DNA from: Enterococcus diestrammenae
Lineage (GTDB): Bacteria; Bacillota; Bacilli; Lactobacillales; Enterococcaceae
Direction: 5' to 3'
Assembly (NCBI RefSeq): GCF_009933255.1
Contig: NZ_MAEI01000030.1
Location: 1-16,848, forward strand
DNA length: 16,848 nt
Shown here: positions 6,832 through 14,494 of the stretch, piece by piece
Position numbering within the stretch: the stretch's first letter is position 1
Layout: the number at the start of each line of letters is the position of its first letter
Notes under the pieces: generated by a model
Databases searched by the model: none
Told to the model about the DNA's origin: nothing
Seen by the model: only the letters and a program-made list of their open reading frames with translations
Program-made: the position numbers and the translations under genes

Positions 6832-7510
6832 GAGTTTTTCGGAATTATATTTGAACTTTGATAAGGTAAACTGGGAACGAATGCAAGAAGCTACTTTTGC
6901 TACTCTGGCGATGACGGTATTTTCTTTGGTAGCTGTCTTAATTTTAGGTTTCTTATTAGGTCTCGTGTTATATAGCCTTAGTCGTAAGAAAAGTCCGGCC
7001 TATAGTATCTTATACAATTTAGTCTCGGTGATCAGCAATATCTTCCGCTCGACCCCCTTTATGATTTTGATGGTGCTGATTATGCCCTTTACCAAAGCCA
7101 TCGTCGGAACGATTATCGATTGGCCGGCTGCCTTGCCCGCTTTGATTTTATCAGCTGCGCCTTTTTACGCGCGGATGGTGGAAATTGCCTTGCGGGAAAT
7201 TTCTCCTGGGGTCATCGAAGCGGCCAATGCCATGGGTGCCAACAGTTGGCAGATCATGTATAAAGTGTTGATTCCCGAAAGTATGCCAGCGTTGGTCTCT
7301 GGCTTTACCGTGACGGCGGTTTCCATGATTGGCTTTACAGCCATGGCTGGAGCAATCGGTGCGGGGGGCTTAGGTTCACTGGCTTGGTCAGAAGGCTTCC
7401 AGTTGAACAACCAAACCGTGACGTTGGTGGCCACCGTGATCATCTTAATCATCGTGTTTATCGTCCAAGGTTTAGGGGATTTCTTGACTAACAAGTTGGA
7501 CAAACGGTAA
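6824..7510 (+). CDS. metI: MetI, methionine ABC importer permease
   Basis: A 228-residue integral membrane protein with about five hydrophobic segments, the usual size for MetI. The EAA loop that docks on the ATPase is visible at EAANAMGANSWQIMYKVLIP (132-151), with Glu132-Ala-Ala and Gly138. The start ATG lies inside the end of metN (overlap 6824-6831), with GGAGG at about 6810-6814 as ribosome binding site. It would form the channel as a dimer with two MetN subunits and take methionine from MetQ. Confidence 0.96.
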   Translation: MDKSFSELYLNFDKVNWERMQEATFATLAMTVFSLVAVLILGFLLGLVLYSLSRKKSPAYSILYNLVSVISNIFRSTPFMILMVLIMPFTKAIVGTIIDWPAALPALILSAAPFYARMVEIALREISPGVIEAANAMGANSWQIMYKVLIPESMPALVSGFTVTAVSMIGFTAMAGAIGAGGLGSLAWSEGFQLNNQTVTLVATVIILIIVFIVQGLGDFLTNKLDKR

Positions 7511-7614
7511 ATTTTCAACAATTTAATATTGGGGATTCGCCGCACCGGAGCAATCAAATCGCGGCTTTGGAATAGTGGGTTTTTGACAAATACAAGAAAA
7601 AAGGAGAACTGGAT

Positions 7615-8460
7615 ATGAAAAAGATTATTGGACTAGCAGCAACATTTTTATTGGTTTTTGGCGCTTTGGCCGCTTGCGGAAACGCAGATCAGGGGACAGA
7701 AGCATCTAGTGGTGACAAGGATAGCAAAACCTTAGTGGTAGGGGCTTCACCAAGTCCTCATGCAGAAATATTAGAAGCTGCCAAACCGGTTTTGGAAAAA
7801 GACGGCATCACTTTGGAGGTTAAGACCTTTACTGATTACGTAATGCCTAATAAAGCTTTGTCAGAAAAAGAAATCGATGCCAACTATTTCCAACATATTC
7901 CTTATTTTGACAAACAAGTCAATGAATACGACTACGATTTTGCCAATGCTGGTGCAATTCACATTGAACCAATGGGGATTTATTCCAAAAATATCAAAGC
8001 TTTAGCTGATATTAAAGAAGGAACCAAAGTCATTACCTCAAACTCAGAATCTGACTGGGGCCGAATCTTGACTATCTTGGAAGATGCTGATTTGATCAAG
8101 TTGAAAGATGGCGTGGAAAAAACGACAGCTACTTTCGATGACATTGCCGAAAATCCGAAAAAGTTGGAATTCAAACATGATATTGATCCTGGTGTCTTGA
8201 TTCCAACTTATGAAAACGAAGGGGATGCCCTCGTCGCTATCAACGCGAACTTCGTCTTAAGTGCGGATATGACACCAACTGAAGACTCATTGTTATTAGA
8301 ATCTGACAACTCACCATATGCCAACATCATTGCTGTCCGCAGTGGTGATGAAGACAAGGATAGCATCAAAAAATTAGTTGCCGCTTTGCATAGTGACGAA
8401 GTGAAAAAATTTGTTGATGAAAAATGGCATGGTTCTGTGAAAATCGTGGATGCAAACTAA
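7615..8460 (+). CDS. metQ: MetQ, methionine-binding lipoprotein (NlpA family)
   Basis: A 281-residue substrate-binding protein. It has a short lipoprotein signal peptide with lysines at 2-3, a hydrophobic core and the lipobox LAAC ending at Cys21, which would be lipidated and anchor the protein outside the membrane. A Ser/Gly/Asp-rich linker follows. The segments VVGASPSPHAEILE, NKALSEKEIDANYFQHIPY and GVLIPTYENEGDALVAINANF are typical of NlpA/MetQ. ATG 7615 follows AAGGAG (7601-7606) by eight bases. A 104-base gap after metI holds a GCCGC/GCGGC inverted repeat (about 7538-7565) but no clear promoter, so metQ probably belongs to the same transcript. A strong terminator ends the operon. Confidence 0.97.
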   Translation: MKKIIGLAATFLLVFGALAACGNADQGTEASSGDKDSKTLVVGASPSPHAEILEAAKPVLEKDGITLEVKTFTDYVMPNKALSEKEIDANYFQHIPYFDKQVNEYDYDFANAGAIHIEPMGIYSKNIKALADIKEGTKVITSNSESDWGRILTILEDADLIKLKDGVEKTTATFDDIAENPKKLEFKHDIDPGVLIPTYENEGDALVAINANFVLSADMTPTEDSLLLESDNSPYANIIAVRSGDEDKDSIKKLVAALHSDEVKKFVDEKWHGSVKIVDAN

Positions 8461-8495
8461 GCAACTTATCTTTTGAAAAGCGTACTAAAACAGGA

Positions 8496-8541
8496 AGCAG
8501 ACCGGCTTTCCCACTATCTTGGGAAGGCCGGTCTGCTTTTG
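8496..8541 (+). terminator. Terminator of metNIQ, possibly bidirectional
   Basis: A 17-bp stem (AGCAGACCGGCTTTCCC at 8496-8512 with the matching arm at 8521-8537, one G.U pair) around an 8-base loop is followed by TTTT. On the opposite strand the stem is followed by a mixed T-rich stretch, so it may also stop leftward transcripts from the alpha-galactosidase gene. Confidence 0.92.
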
Positions 8542-8729
8542 TGTTAAAAGATTAAGCTACCAAAGCTTACAAAATGATGTTGCGAATCATTGAATTAGCT
8601 CTGGCGATATTGAAAGAATAGACCAGAGTGTTAAAGCGAGACCATAAATGGAACTTTTGCTTAGTTTTGTCTAGTGACTTCCCACTTAGAGGATCTTTTC
8701 TGATAGACGGAAGCAAAGCAGGGTTGTCT

Positions 8730-11006
8730 TTATTCAGCTTCTAAGACCCATAGCCGACTTGAGAAATCACTTCGAGTTTCTGGTGCGCCAAAAGTAGTAG
8801 TGGAATCTTTGCGGGTATCGATTCCGATGGCCATCAATTCGTCACCTGTGTAGGTAATGGTTTCGCCAGTCGGCCCCGTGGTCAAGGTGTAGTGTTTGTC
8901 AGGAGCTAACCCGGCTAGTTTGACCCAGTTGAAAGGTTCATCCACCTTGTTTAAAATCTGGAAGAAACCGACAATGGCTTTTCTTTGATCTGGGGCAACC
9001 ACCATCCAAGCGGTATCGTTGCCATCACCGAACCCTCCTGCGACTGTGGCAAAGGGCGAGCGTAAACGATAGAAACGACCAAATTGCAATAAGTCCCGGT
9101 GTTCTTTCATAAAGGCTATCTGTTCTTTGACTTGGGCGATTTCTTCTGAGGTTAATTGATTCAAATCCAGTTCATAGCCAAACGTCCCAAATAGGGCCAC
9201 TGCTGCCCGGGTAGACAGAGGAGTCATGCGTCCTACTTGATGGTTGGGTGTTATGGAGACATGGGCTCCCATGGCGGAAACTGGATAAACTAAACTAGTG
9301 CCATACTGGATTTTCAAGCGACAGATGGCATCACTGTTGTCCGATGTCCAGGCTTGGGGGGCATAATACAACATCCCAGCATCAAAGCGACCACCGCCGG
9401 AAGCACAGGATTCAAATAAAATCTGGGGAAACTCGCTAGTCAGGCGTTCGTAAAGCGCGTAGACACCCAAAATGTAACGATGATAGATTTCCCCTTGCTG
9501 ACTGGCCGGGCGACTACTGTCAAAAGCCTCGGAAATACTCCGGTTCATATCCCACTTGACGTAGTCGATTTTTGCTTCTCGTAAGATTTGGGCCATCTGT
9601 TGGTAAATGTTATCCACGACTTCTTCGCGGGCAAAGTTTAAGACGTACTGATTGCGGTATTGACTCTGCTGACGATGAGGCGTGTGAATAATCCAATCGG
9701 GGTGCTGGCGATATAGCTGGGAGTCTTTGTTGACCATCTCTGGTTCGAACCAAAGACCAAACTTTAGACCCGTGTCAGCGATTTTTTGTGAAAGACCGGC
9801 AATGCCATTGGGGAGACGGTCTTGATTTGGGGTCCAATCCCCTAAACCGGCACGATCACTGGTGCGTTGGCCGAACCAACCGTCATCCAACACGAAAAGT
9901 TCTACCCCGACTTCTTTAGCCGTTTGGGCGATGGCGAGGAGTTTTTCTTCTGTAAAATCAAAATAAGTGGCTTCCCAGTTGTTTAATAAAATCGGCCGTG
10001 CTTGGTCCCGCCACTGGCCTCGTGCCACGCGTTTTTGCAGCAACTTGTGGAAAGTAGCGCTCATTTGATTCAGGCCTTTATCGGTATAGACAAGTAACGC
10101 TTCCGGGGCTTGAAAGCTTGTACCCGGCAAGAGTTGCCAACTAAACCCTTCTGGATGGATTCCTAATTGCAAACGGGTCATATCAATACTATTGACTTCT
10201 GCTTGGAGTAAGAAATTACCAGAATAAACAAAGGTGGTGGCGATGACCTCTCCTTGGGTTTCGTCAGCTGTTGGTCGTTTGAGGGCCGCAAATGGGTTGT
10301 GATGGGGGCTGGAGTGTCCCCGCAAAGAGTAGATTGCCTGACTACCATGGGCCAATGGACGCTCTTCAATCTCTCGTTCTCGAGCCCAGGCACCAGCAAG
10401 CTGCACCCATTCGTAATTTTTGTCTGGTAAATCCAGACTCAAAGATAACAAACGCTCCACTTGCAAGTTTTCGTTTCCGTTATTTGACAACTTGACGCTA
10501 CGAGCGATAATACCACCAAATGTCGGTGCAAAGAGGGTGTAGCTGAGGGTAGCGGTGACGTTGGTAAGGGCATCTAGCAGCTGGATTTCCAAGGTCCAAG
10601 CTTCCTCGGGATTTTTAACGTAACTCGCAGGAAGACCGGCCAGTTTTTCCTTCCCGGCAAAGATGCGGTGGCTTTGGTAACGGAAATCTGTCACAGTGGC
10701 GCCGTTTTCTTGACGAATTTTGACAGCTGCTGAACGCAAATCTGTGGCCCCAAAATCAGGAAATTCCTGTTTGACGTTTTCATAGGAGTAGCTACTGTCA
10801 TACTCCAGTATTGAAGCCGACATGGCATGGGTGGTGAAGTTGAAGAGGTGGGAGAAATTTTCGCGATGCTGGATCGGTTTCCCGAAATACAGCTGGAGCA
10901 GTTTGCCGTAATCGTCAACCATCATGATGTAGCTGAGGTTGTCATTTTGCAGATGGAAGGTGCGACTAGTTGCTTCATAATGAATTGCAAAGGGATAGTT
11001 TGTCAT
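8730..11006 (-). CDS. aga: GH36 alpha-galactosidase
   Basis: A 758-residue protein, close to the roughly 730-750 of GH36 enzymes, that hydrolyses terminal alpha-1,6-galactosides such as melibiose and raffinose. The ATG at 11006 is chosen because AAGGAGGA lies about five bases upstream; a longer frame from 11048 lacks this support. The barrel contains FVLDDGWFGQR (371-381), GLWFEPEMVN (417-426), YVKWDMNR with nucleophile Asp486, and FESCASGGGRFD followed by WTSDNSD, where Asp556 fits the acid/base residue (the spacing of 70 matches that known for a Geobacillus GH36 enzyme). There is no signal peptide, so it is cytoplasmic and depends on imported sugar, but no transporter is in the window. The araC gene lies directly upstream. 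The symbol is a family name; rafA or melA are used for similar genes. Confidence 0.95.
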   Translation of the reverse strand: MTNYPFAIHYEATSRTFHLQNDNLSYIMMVDDYGKLLQLYFGKPIQHRENFSHLFNFTTHAMSASILEYDSSYSYENVKQEFPDFGATDLRSAAVKIRQENGATVTDFRYQSHRIFAGKEKLAGLPASYVKNPEEAWTLEIQLLDALTNVTATLSYTLFAPTFGGIIARSVKLSNNGNENLQVERLLSLSLDLPDKNYEWVQLAGAWAREREIEERPLAHGSQAIYSLRGHSSPHHNPFAALKRPTADETQGEVIATTFVYSGNFLLQAEVNSIDMTRLQLGIHPEGFSWQLLPGTSFQAPEALLVYTDKGLNQMSATFHKLLQKRVARGQWRDQARPILLNNWEATYFDFTEEKLLAIAQTAKEVGVELFVLDDGWFGQRTSDRAGLGDWTPNQDRLPNGIAGLSQKIADTGLKFGLWFEPEMVNKDSQLYRQHPDWIIHTPHRQQSQYRNQYVLNFAREEVVDNIYQQMAQILREAKIDYVKWDMNRSISEAFDSSRPASQQGEIYHRYILGVYALYERLTSEFPQILFESCASGGGRFDAGMLYYAPQAWTSDNSDAICRLKIQYGTSLVYPVSAMGAHVSITPNHQVGRMTPLSTRAAVALFGTFGYELDLNQLTSEEIAQVKEQIAFMKEHRDLLQFGRFYRLRSPFATVAGGFGDGNDTAWMVVAPDQRKAIVGFFQILNKVDEPFNWVKLAGLAPDKHYTLTTGPTGETITYTGDELMAIGIDTRKDSTTTFGAPETRSDFSSRLWVLEAE

Positions 11007-11087
11007 GTGTTCCTCCTTAAAATAACCCGAATTCAGTTGTCTAAGCAATTTTTTGAAAGGGGTTTATTGTTGTCTATATTGTAAGAG

Positions 11088-11106
11088 TCGCTAGTATAAA
11101 AAGCGA
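11088..11106. promoter_or_regulatory. Possible operator upstream of the alpha-galactosidase gene
   Basis: TCGCT (11088-11092) and AGCGA (11102-11106) form an inverted repeat with a 9-base spacer, 82 bases before the alpha-galactosidase start. The spacer contains, on the minus strand, a TATACT-like sequence that could be a -10 box with a poor -35, as expected at an activator-dependent promoter. Binding by the adjacent AraC-family protein is inferred only from position. Confidence 0.35.
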
Positions 11107-11183
11107 TAGCCTAATCTTAGTAAAATGTAGCAGAGTGTCAGGTGTTTTGGCTTTTTTAGGGAAGAGCGTTGAGGTCAGGCAAG

Positions 11184-11211
11184 TAAAAAACCTACCAAAA
11201 ATTGGCAGGTT
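11184..11211 (-). terminator. Terminator right after the araC-family gene
   Basis: On the minus strand AACCTGCCAA pairs with TTGGTAGGTT around a 3-base loop (11189-11211), followed by a T run (11185-11190). The stem begins in the stop codon of the regulator gene. It would separate most transcripts of the regulator from those of the alpha-galactosidase. Confidence 0.85.
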
Positions 11212-12044
11212 TAGGTGTTTTTTCCGTAGCGACTGGGAGTGCAGCCGAAGTAGTCTTTGAAGGCTCGGGAAAGGCTTTGCGACGAGGTATAACCCACTTG
11301 GAGCGCGATTTCGGCTATGGATAAATCAGTGGTCAGCAGTAAATCTGCGGCTTTTTCCAACCGCAACTTCTTTAAATATGCTTGCGGAGAGCGCCCCAAA
11401 AGTTTAGTCATCAACTGGCTGAAATAGGTTCGGTTTAAGCCTACTGAATGACTGATTTCAGCAATAGTCAAATCACTACGGGAATAATGGTTAGCGACAT
11501 AAAGTAGAAAGGAATCCTGATAGGTTTGGCGCCAGCTGTTACCACTAGTGACCGTTGGCGTGTGACTACTTTCAAAATGACTGAAAATCCCATAAAAAAG
11601 ACTCTGGGCTTTAAATTTATTGGCGGGTTGATAAAGGTCAAGGGCTAGTAGTTTTTCAAATAATGTCACCACTGTTTCCGGTGCAATGACCCGCCCACTG
11701 TGAACATCATTGGTTAAAGCAGCGGTGGTCAACAAGTTTTCCGCTTGGGTGCCATCAAAGCCCAACCAATAGTATTCCCAGGGGTCCGTATCATCTGCTT
11801 GATAAAAGATGCGTTCCCCCGGCCGGATGAGGAAAAAGCTCGGCGCAGTCAAGTTAAGGGTCAGACCATCAACTTGAAAGCGCCCCTGCCCTTGGCTGAC
11901 AAAGTGAAGCAAATAATTTTCTTTGACGGTGGGACCAAAGGAATGATTCGGCCAACAAACTTCATGGCCGACATTGAAAAAGTAAAAATCTTGCAACAGG
12001 CGCTCCTTGACAAAATGATTGTCAAACTGATGGGGGCGGGTCAT
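11211..12044 (-). CDS. AraC-family transcriptional regulator (probably of alpha-galactoside use)
   Basis: A 277-residue regulator with the common two-part layout. The N-terminal half (about 20-110) has the cupin-like sugar-sensing pattern, with HFVSQGQGRFQVDG and FFLIRPGERIFYQAD. The C-terminal part (about 190-275) holds two helix-turn-helix units, the first around LTIAEISHSVGLNRTYFSQL and the second around LSIAEIALQVGYTSSQSLSR. It resembles MsmR/RafR activators of raffinose or multiple-sugar use, and the alpha-galactosidase gene just downstream supports that role. The start ATG overlaps the stop of the moeB gene in ATGA, with GGAGG seven bases upstream inside moeB, so the two may be translated from one message. 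The ligand is inferred from context. Confidence 0.93.
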   Translation of the reverse strand: MTRPHQFDNHFVKERLLQDFYFFNVGHEVCWPNHSFGPTVKENYLLHFVSQGQGRFQVDGLTLNLTAPSFFLIRPGERIFYQADDTDPWEYYWLGFDGTQAENLLTTAALTNDVHSGRVIAPETVVTLFEKLLALDLYQPANKFKAQSLFYGIFSHFESSHTPTVTSGNSWRQTYQDSFLLYVANHYSRSDLTIAEISHSVGLNRTYFSQLMTKLLGRSPQAYLKKLRLEKAADLLLTTDLSIAEIALQVGYTSSQSLSRAFKDYFGCTPSRYGKNT

Positions 12045-13081
12045 AGGTTTTCCTCCAGCGCCGTGTTTGTAGTCAGCAGCCAGTCAAACATTTTTGTAGC
12101 AGTGGCCAAATCGGGAAAATCATAAAACAACGTCCGACCCGTTTTAAAAATCGTCACATTTGGCTGGGGTTCTGCGGACAAATGAGGCCCTTTTTTGGTT
12201 AAAACGACGCGTAAGGCGAGCTTATTTTGCAAGGCTTTTTCCTCGATGGCTGCCAAATGGTGAGCGATGACAGGTAGATCGATGGGGGCGGGTAATTGCC
12301 CTTGGAAGACGTGTCCGCAAACTTTTTTTAGCTGGGGAAGCGCCACAGATTGTTGCTTTGCACAAAGAGGACAAGCTGGATTCTTCGTTATCTGAAAGGT
12401 TTGTACCTGGCCTTGCCAGACATCGGCTACTAGTAATTGTTGCCAATCTAGTGACTCTGGCTCCAGCAAATAGCGATAGGCTTGTCCGACTTGGAGACTA
12501 GACACCAAAGGAATCAGGGGGGTGATGACGCCAATCGTTTCACAACTTTTTTCAGCTAGTTCCGCCATTTGGGGAAAGACGCAGTTGAGACAAGGGCCCT
12601 TTGCTGGGTGGAGGGCCATCACTTGGCCGGTGGTTCCGGCGCAAGCTGCAAAAATAAAAGGTAGTTGGTAATGAAGGCAGAAAGTATTAATAGCCGAACG
12701 CACCAAAAAATTATCGGTGCAGTCCAAGACCAAATCCAAGTGCCCTAAATCTTTGACTAGTAATTCATCAAAAGACATCGGCAAGGCTGTGATAGTTACT
12801 TGAGAGTTAATCGCTAAAAGGGCGTCTTTAGCCGCTGCGACTTTGAGACGTTTTGTATGGGCATCGGCTTCTGTGAATAAGGTCTGCCGTTGCAAATTCG
12901 TAAAGGAGACGGTATCGGGATCCACCAATAGCAGTTCCCCGACACCACCGCGGACTAGTTGTTCAGCAGTGTAAGTCCCCAACGCACCACACCCGACAAT
13001 TAACAGGCGACTATCTTGTAATTTTTCCTGCCCGGTGAGACCAACTTTTCCCACTCGGATTTGGCGATCATAACGAGTCAT
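12041..13081 (-). CDS. moeB: MoeB/ThiF-family E1-like adenylyltransferase with unusual C-terminal extension
   Basis: A 346-residue enzyme expected to adenylate the C-terminal Gly-Gly of MoaD so that sulfur can be loaded for molybdopterin synthesis. The N-terminal [18 protein letters not shown], the nucleotide loop GCGALG (30-35), DPDTV (54-58), NLQRQ (62-66) and DCTDN (120-124) are family marks. The zinc site is Cys164, Cys167, Cys237 and Cys240. Cys180 is in the position of the MoeB active-site cysteine. After residue 245 there is no rhodanese domain; a tail of about 100 residues ends in a [19 protein letters not shown] segment that looks like a worn version of the small C-terminal domain of some Firmicute ThiF/HesA proteins. 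The nearby moaD and moaE make MoeB the likeliest role, with ThiF as alternative. AAAGGA precedes the start. Confidence 0.88.
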   Translation of the reverse strand: MTRYDRQIRVGKVGLTGQEKLQDSRLLIVGCGALGTYTAEQLVRGGVGELLLVDPDTVSFTNLQRQTLFTEADAHTKRLKVAAAKDALLAINSQVTITALPMSFDELLVKDLGHLDLVLDCTDNFLVRSAINTFCLHYQLPFIFAACAGTTGQVMALHPAKGPCLNCVFPQMAELAEKSCETIGVITPLIPLVSSLQVGQAYRYLLEPESLDWQQLLVADVWQGQVQTFQITKNPACPLCAKQQSVALPQLKKVCGHVFQGQLPAPIDLPVIAHHLAAIEEKALQNKLALRVVLTKKGPHLSAEPQPNVTIFKTGRTLFYDFPDLATATKMFDWLLTTNTALEENL

Positions 13082-13099
13082 AGCAATTTCCTTTCAATC

Positions 13100-13108
13100 T
13101 GGTAAAAT
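13100..13108 (+). promoter_or_regulatory. Extended -10 promoter of moaC
   Basis: TGGTAAAAT (13100-13108) is an extended -10 element in the moeB-moaC divergent region; no good -35 is seen. An imperfect hairpin (13119-13141, CCTACCCC with GGTGTAGG, one mismatch) lies in the leader before moaC. Confidence 0.45.
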
Positions 13109-13190
13109 GAGAGTCGAACCTACCCCACTAGCTGGTGTAGGAAGAGAGAAATCAATGTCATTAGCTATCAATATCAATGGAGGCAAGTTC

Positions 13191-13676
13191 ATGGAAGAAT
13201 TGACCCATTTTAACCAACAACAACGAGCAAAAATGGTAGATGTCACTGAAAAGGACGTCACCTTTCGCGAAGCCACAGCGATTTGCAAAGTCATCATGGC
13301 ACCGGAAACACTGGCCCGCATCCACGCTGGTCAAGTCAAAAAAGGCGACGTCTTAGCGGTGGCCCAGACTGCAGGTATCATGGCCGCCAAAAAGACGAGC
13401 GAATTGATTCCCATGTGTCATTTACTACCTTTAAACGGTGTCGATATCTTGTTTACAGATAATCATCAAGATACGCTAACCATCAGCGCCACTACCAAAG
13501 TCAGTGGCAAAACCGGCGTAGAGATGGAAGCGTTGTGTGCCGTTCAAGTGGCCGCTCTCACTGTTTACGACATGTGCAAAGCGATGGATCGCGGCATGGT
13601 TATCAGTGATTGTCACCTAGTGGAGAAAAAAGGCGGTAAAAGTGGCCATTTTCAGTTTCAAGAGCCTAATGGATAA
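13191..13676 (+). CDS. moaC: MoaC, cyclic pyranopterin monophosphate synthase
   Basis: The product has 161 residues, the normal MoaC length. It converts the MoaA product into cPMP in the first stage of molybdenum-cofactor synthesis. The ATG at 13191 is chosen because TGGAGG (13178-13183) lies seven bases upstream and the protein then starts with the usual LTHFN..RAKMVDV; an in-frame ATG at 13107 would add 28 foreign residues. Family motifs are [13 protein letters not shown] (73-85), [12 protein letters not shown] (107-118) and [13 protein letters not shown] (122-134) with catalytic-region residues Lys51, Asp128 and Lys130. It is divergent from moeB and is followed by its own terminator, then the moaEDA group. 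Confidence 0.96.
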   Translation: MEELTHFNQQQRAKMVDVTEKDVTFREATAICKVIMAPETLARIHAGQVKKGDVLAVAQTAGIMAAKKTSELIPMCHLLPLNGVDILFTDNHQDTLTISATTKVSGKTGVEMEALCAVQVAALTVYDMCKAMDRGMVISDCHLVEKKGGKSGHFQFQEPNG

Positions 13677-13680
13677 CTGG

Positions 13681-13708
13681 AGCAGCTGCTTGCGGGCAGC
13701 TGTTTTTG
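13681..13708 (+). terminator. Terminator after moaC
   Basis: CAGCTGC (13683-13689) pairs with GCAGCTG (13696-13702), extended by two weaker outer pairs, with a T run at 13703-13707. It begins four bases after the moaC stop. Confidence 0.85.
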
Positions 13709-13773
13709 TATACAGTTCAAAGTTTATTCCATAATTTTCATTAAAGCAACTGTATTTAGAAAGGGCTTTCGTA

Positions 13774-13779
13774 TATAAT
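13774..13779 (+). promoter_or_regulatory. Likely -10 box of moaEDA
   Basis: A perfect TATAAT 56 bases before moaE, downstream of the moaC terminator, suggests that moaE, moaD and moaA have their own promoter. The -35 region (TGTATT, 13751-13756, 17-base spacing) is poor, so an activator may be needed. Confidence 0.5.
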
Positions 13780-13834
13780 GGGGGAAACAAGAAAAATATT
13801 CATGCAAACTAAAAAATAGTAAGAAGGTAGTGAC

Positions 13835-14251
13835 ATGGCTTTTATCAGATTGCAATACGAACCCATCGATGTACTGGCTTGTTACCAAAAAATGAAAGCG
13901 CCAGCATTTGGTGGTATCGTGACTTTTTGTGGCACGGTGCGGGAATGGACGGGGGAACTCCAGACCACCTTTATCGAATACACCGCCTATGAAGAAATGG
14001 CGGTGAAAGAGCTGCGAAAACTCGCGGCTCCCATTGAAGCAGCTGGTGGCAAGGTGGTGATCGTTCACCGCTTAGGACCGTTGGAGATTGAAGATGAAGC
14101 AGTCTTTATTGGGGTGGCTACTGCTCATCGGCAAGAGGCTTTTGAGGGCTGTCGGCAGATTATCGATCAGCTGAAAGAAGCGGTACCCATTTGGAAGAAA
14201 GAAATCAATACTACCGGTGAGCGCTGGGGAGGGGAGCTAGCCCATGACTGA
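13835..14251 (+). CDS. moaE: MoaE, molybdopterin synthase catalytic subunit
   Basis: A 138-residue protein, near the usual 140-150. With MoaD it converts cPMP to molybdopterin by adding the dithiolene sulfurs. Visible family features are GGIVTFCGTVRE, the YTAYEEMAVKEL segment, VVIVHRLGPLEIEDEAVFIG, ATAHRQEAF and the lysine-rich VPIWKKE near the C terminus, which holds the active-site lysines. The ATG at 13835 has a modest ribosome binding site (GAAGG about eight bases upstream). The end overlaps moaD by eight bases. Confidence 0.95.
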   Translation: MAFIRLQYEPIDVLACYQKMKAPAFGGIVTFCGTVREWTGELQTTFIEYTAYEEMAVKELRKLAAPIEAAGGKVVIVHRLGPLEIEDEAVFIGVATAHRQEAFEGCRQIIDQLKEAVPIWKKEINTTGERWGGELAHD

Positions 14252-14489
14252 CATCAAACTGTTTGCCTACTTGGCAGAGACCCTGGGCGATACCATCGAG
14301 ATCCAGCTACCCAAGAGCTTCACAAAAAGCCAGCTTCTGGAAGTAGTAGCCCAAGCTTTTCCTTTAATGAAAAATGAAATCATGACTTGCAATGTGGCAA
14401 TCAATCAGACCTTTGCTACAGAAGGGCAGGTCTACGAAGTGGCGGAAATCAAAGAAATCGCCTTGATTCCGCCAGTGAGTGGAGGATGA
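14244..14489 (+). CDS. moaD: MoaD, molybdopterin synthase sulfur-carrier subunit
   Basis: An 81-residue ubiquitin-like protein ending in PPVSGG, the C-terminal Gly-Gly that MoeB adenylates and that then carries the thiocarboxylate. The start KLFAYLAETLGD and the pattern of short strands fit MoaD. The start lies inside the end of moaE (14244-14251), with GGAGGGG just upstream, and the stop overlaps the GGAGG region used by moaA. The tight packing implies coupled translation of the two synthase subunits. Confidence 0.95.
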   Translation: MTDIKLFAYLAETLGDTIEIQLPKSFTKSQLLEVVAQAFPLMKNEIMTCNVAINQTFATEGQVYEVAEIKEIALIPPVSGG

Positions 14490-14494
14490 CAAAA

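Noticed and set aside
7583..7588. TTGACA before metQ as a promoter -35
   Set aside because: A -10 box at the right distance would fall in the ribosome binding site and start codon region of metQ, and none is present.
11053..11108. Possible CcpA (cre) sites near the alpha-galactosidase start
   Set aside because: Candidates at 11053-11067 and around 11099-11111 each miss several core positions of the cre consensus.
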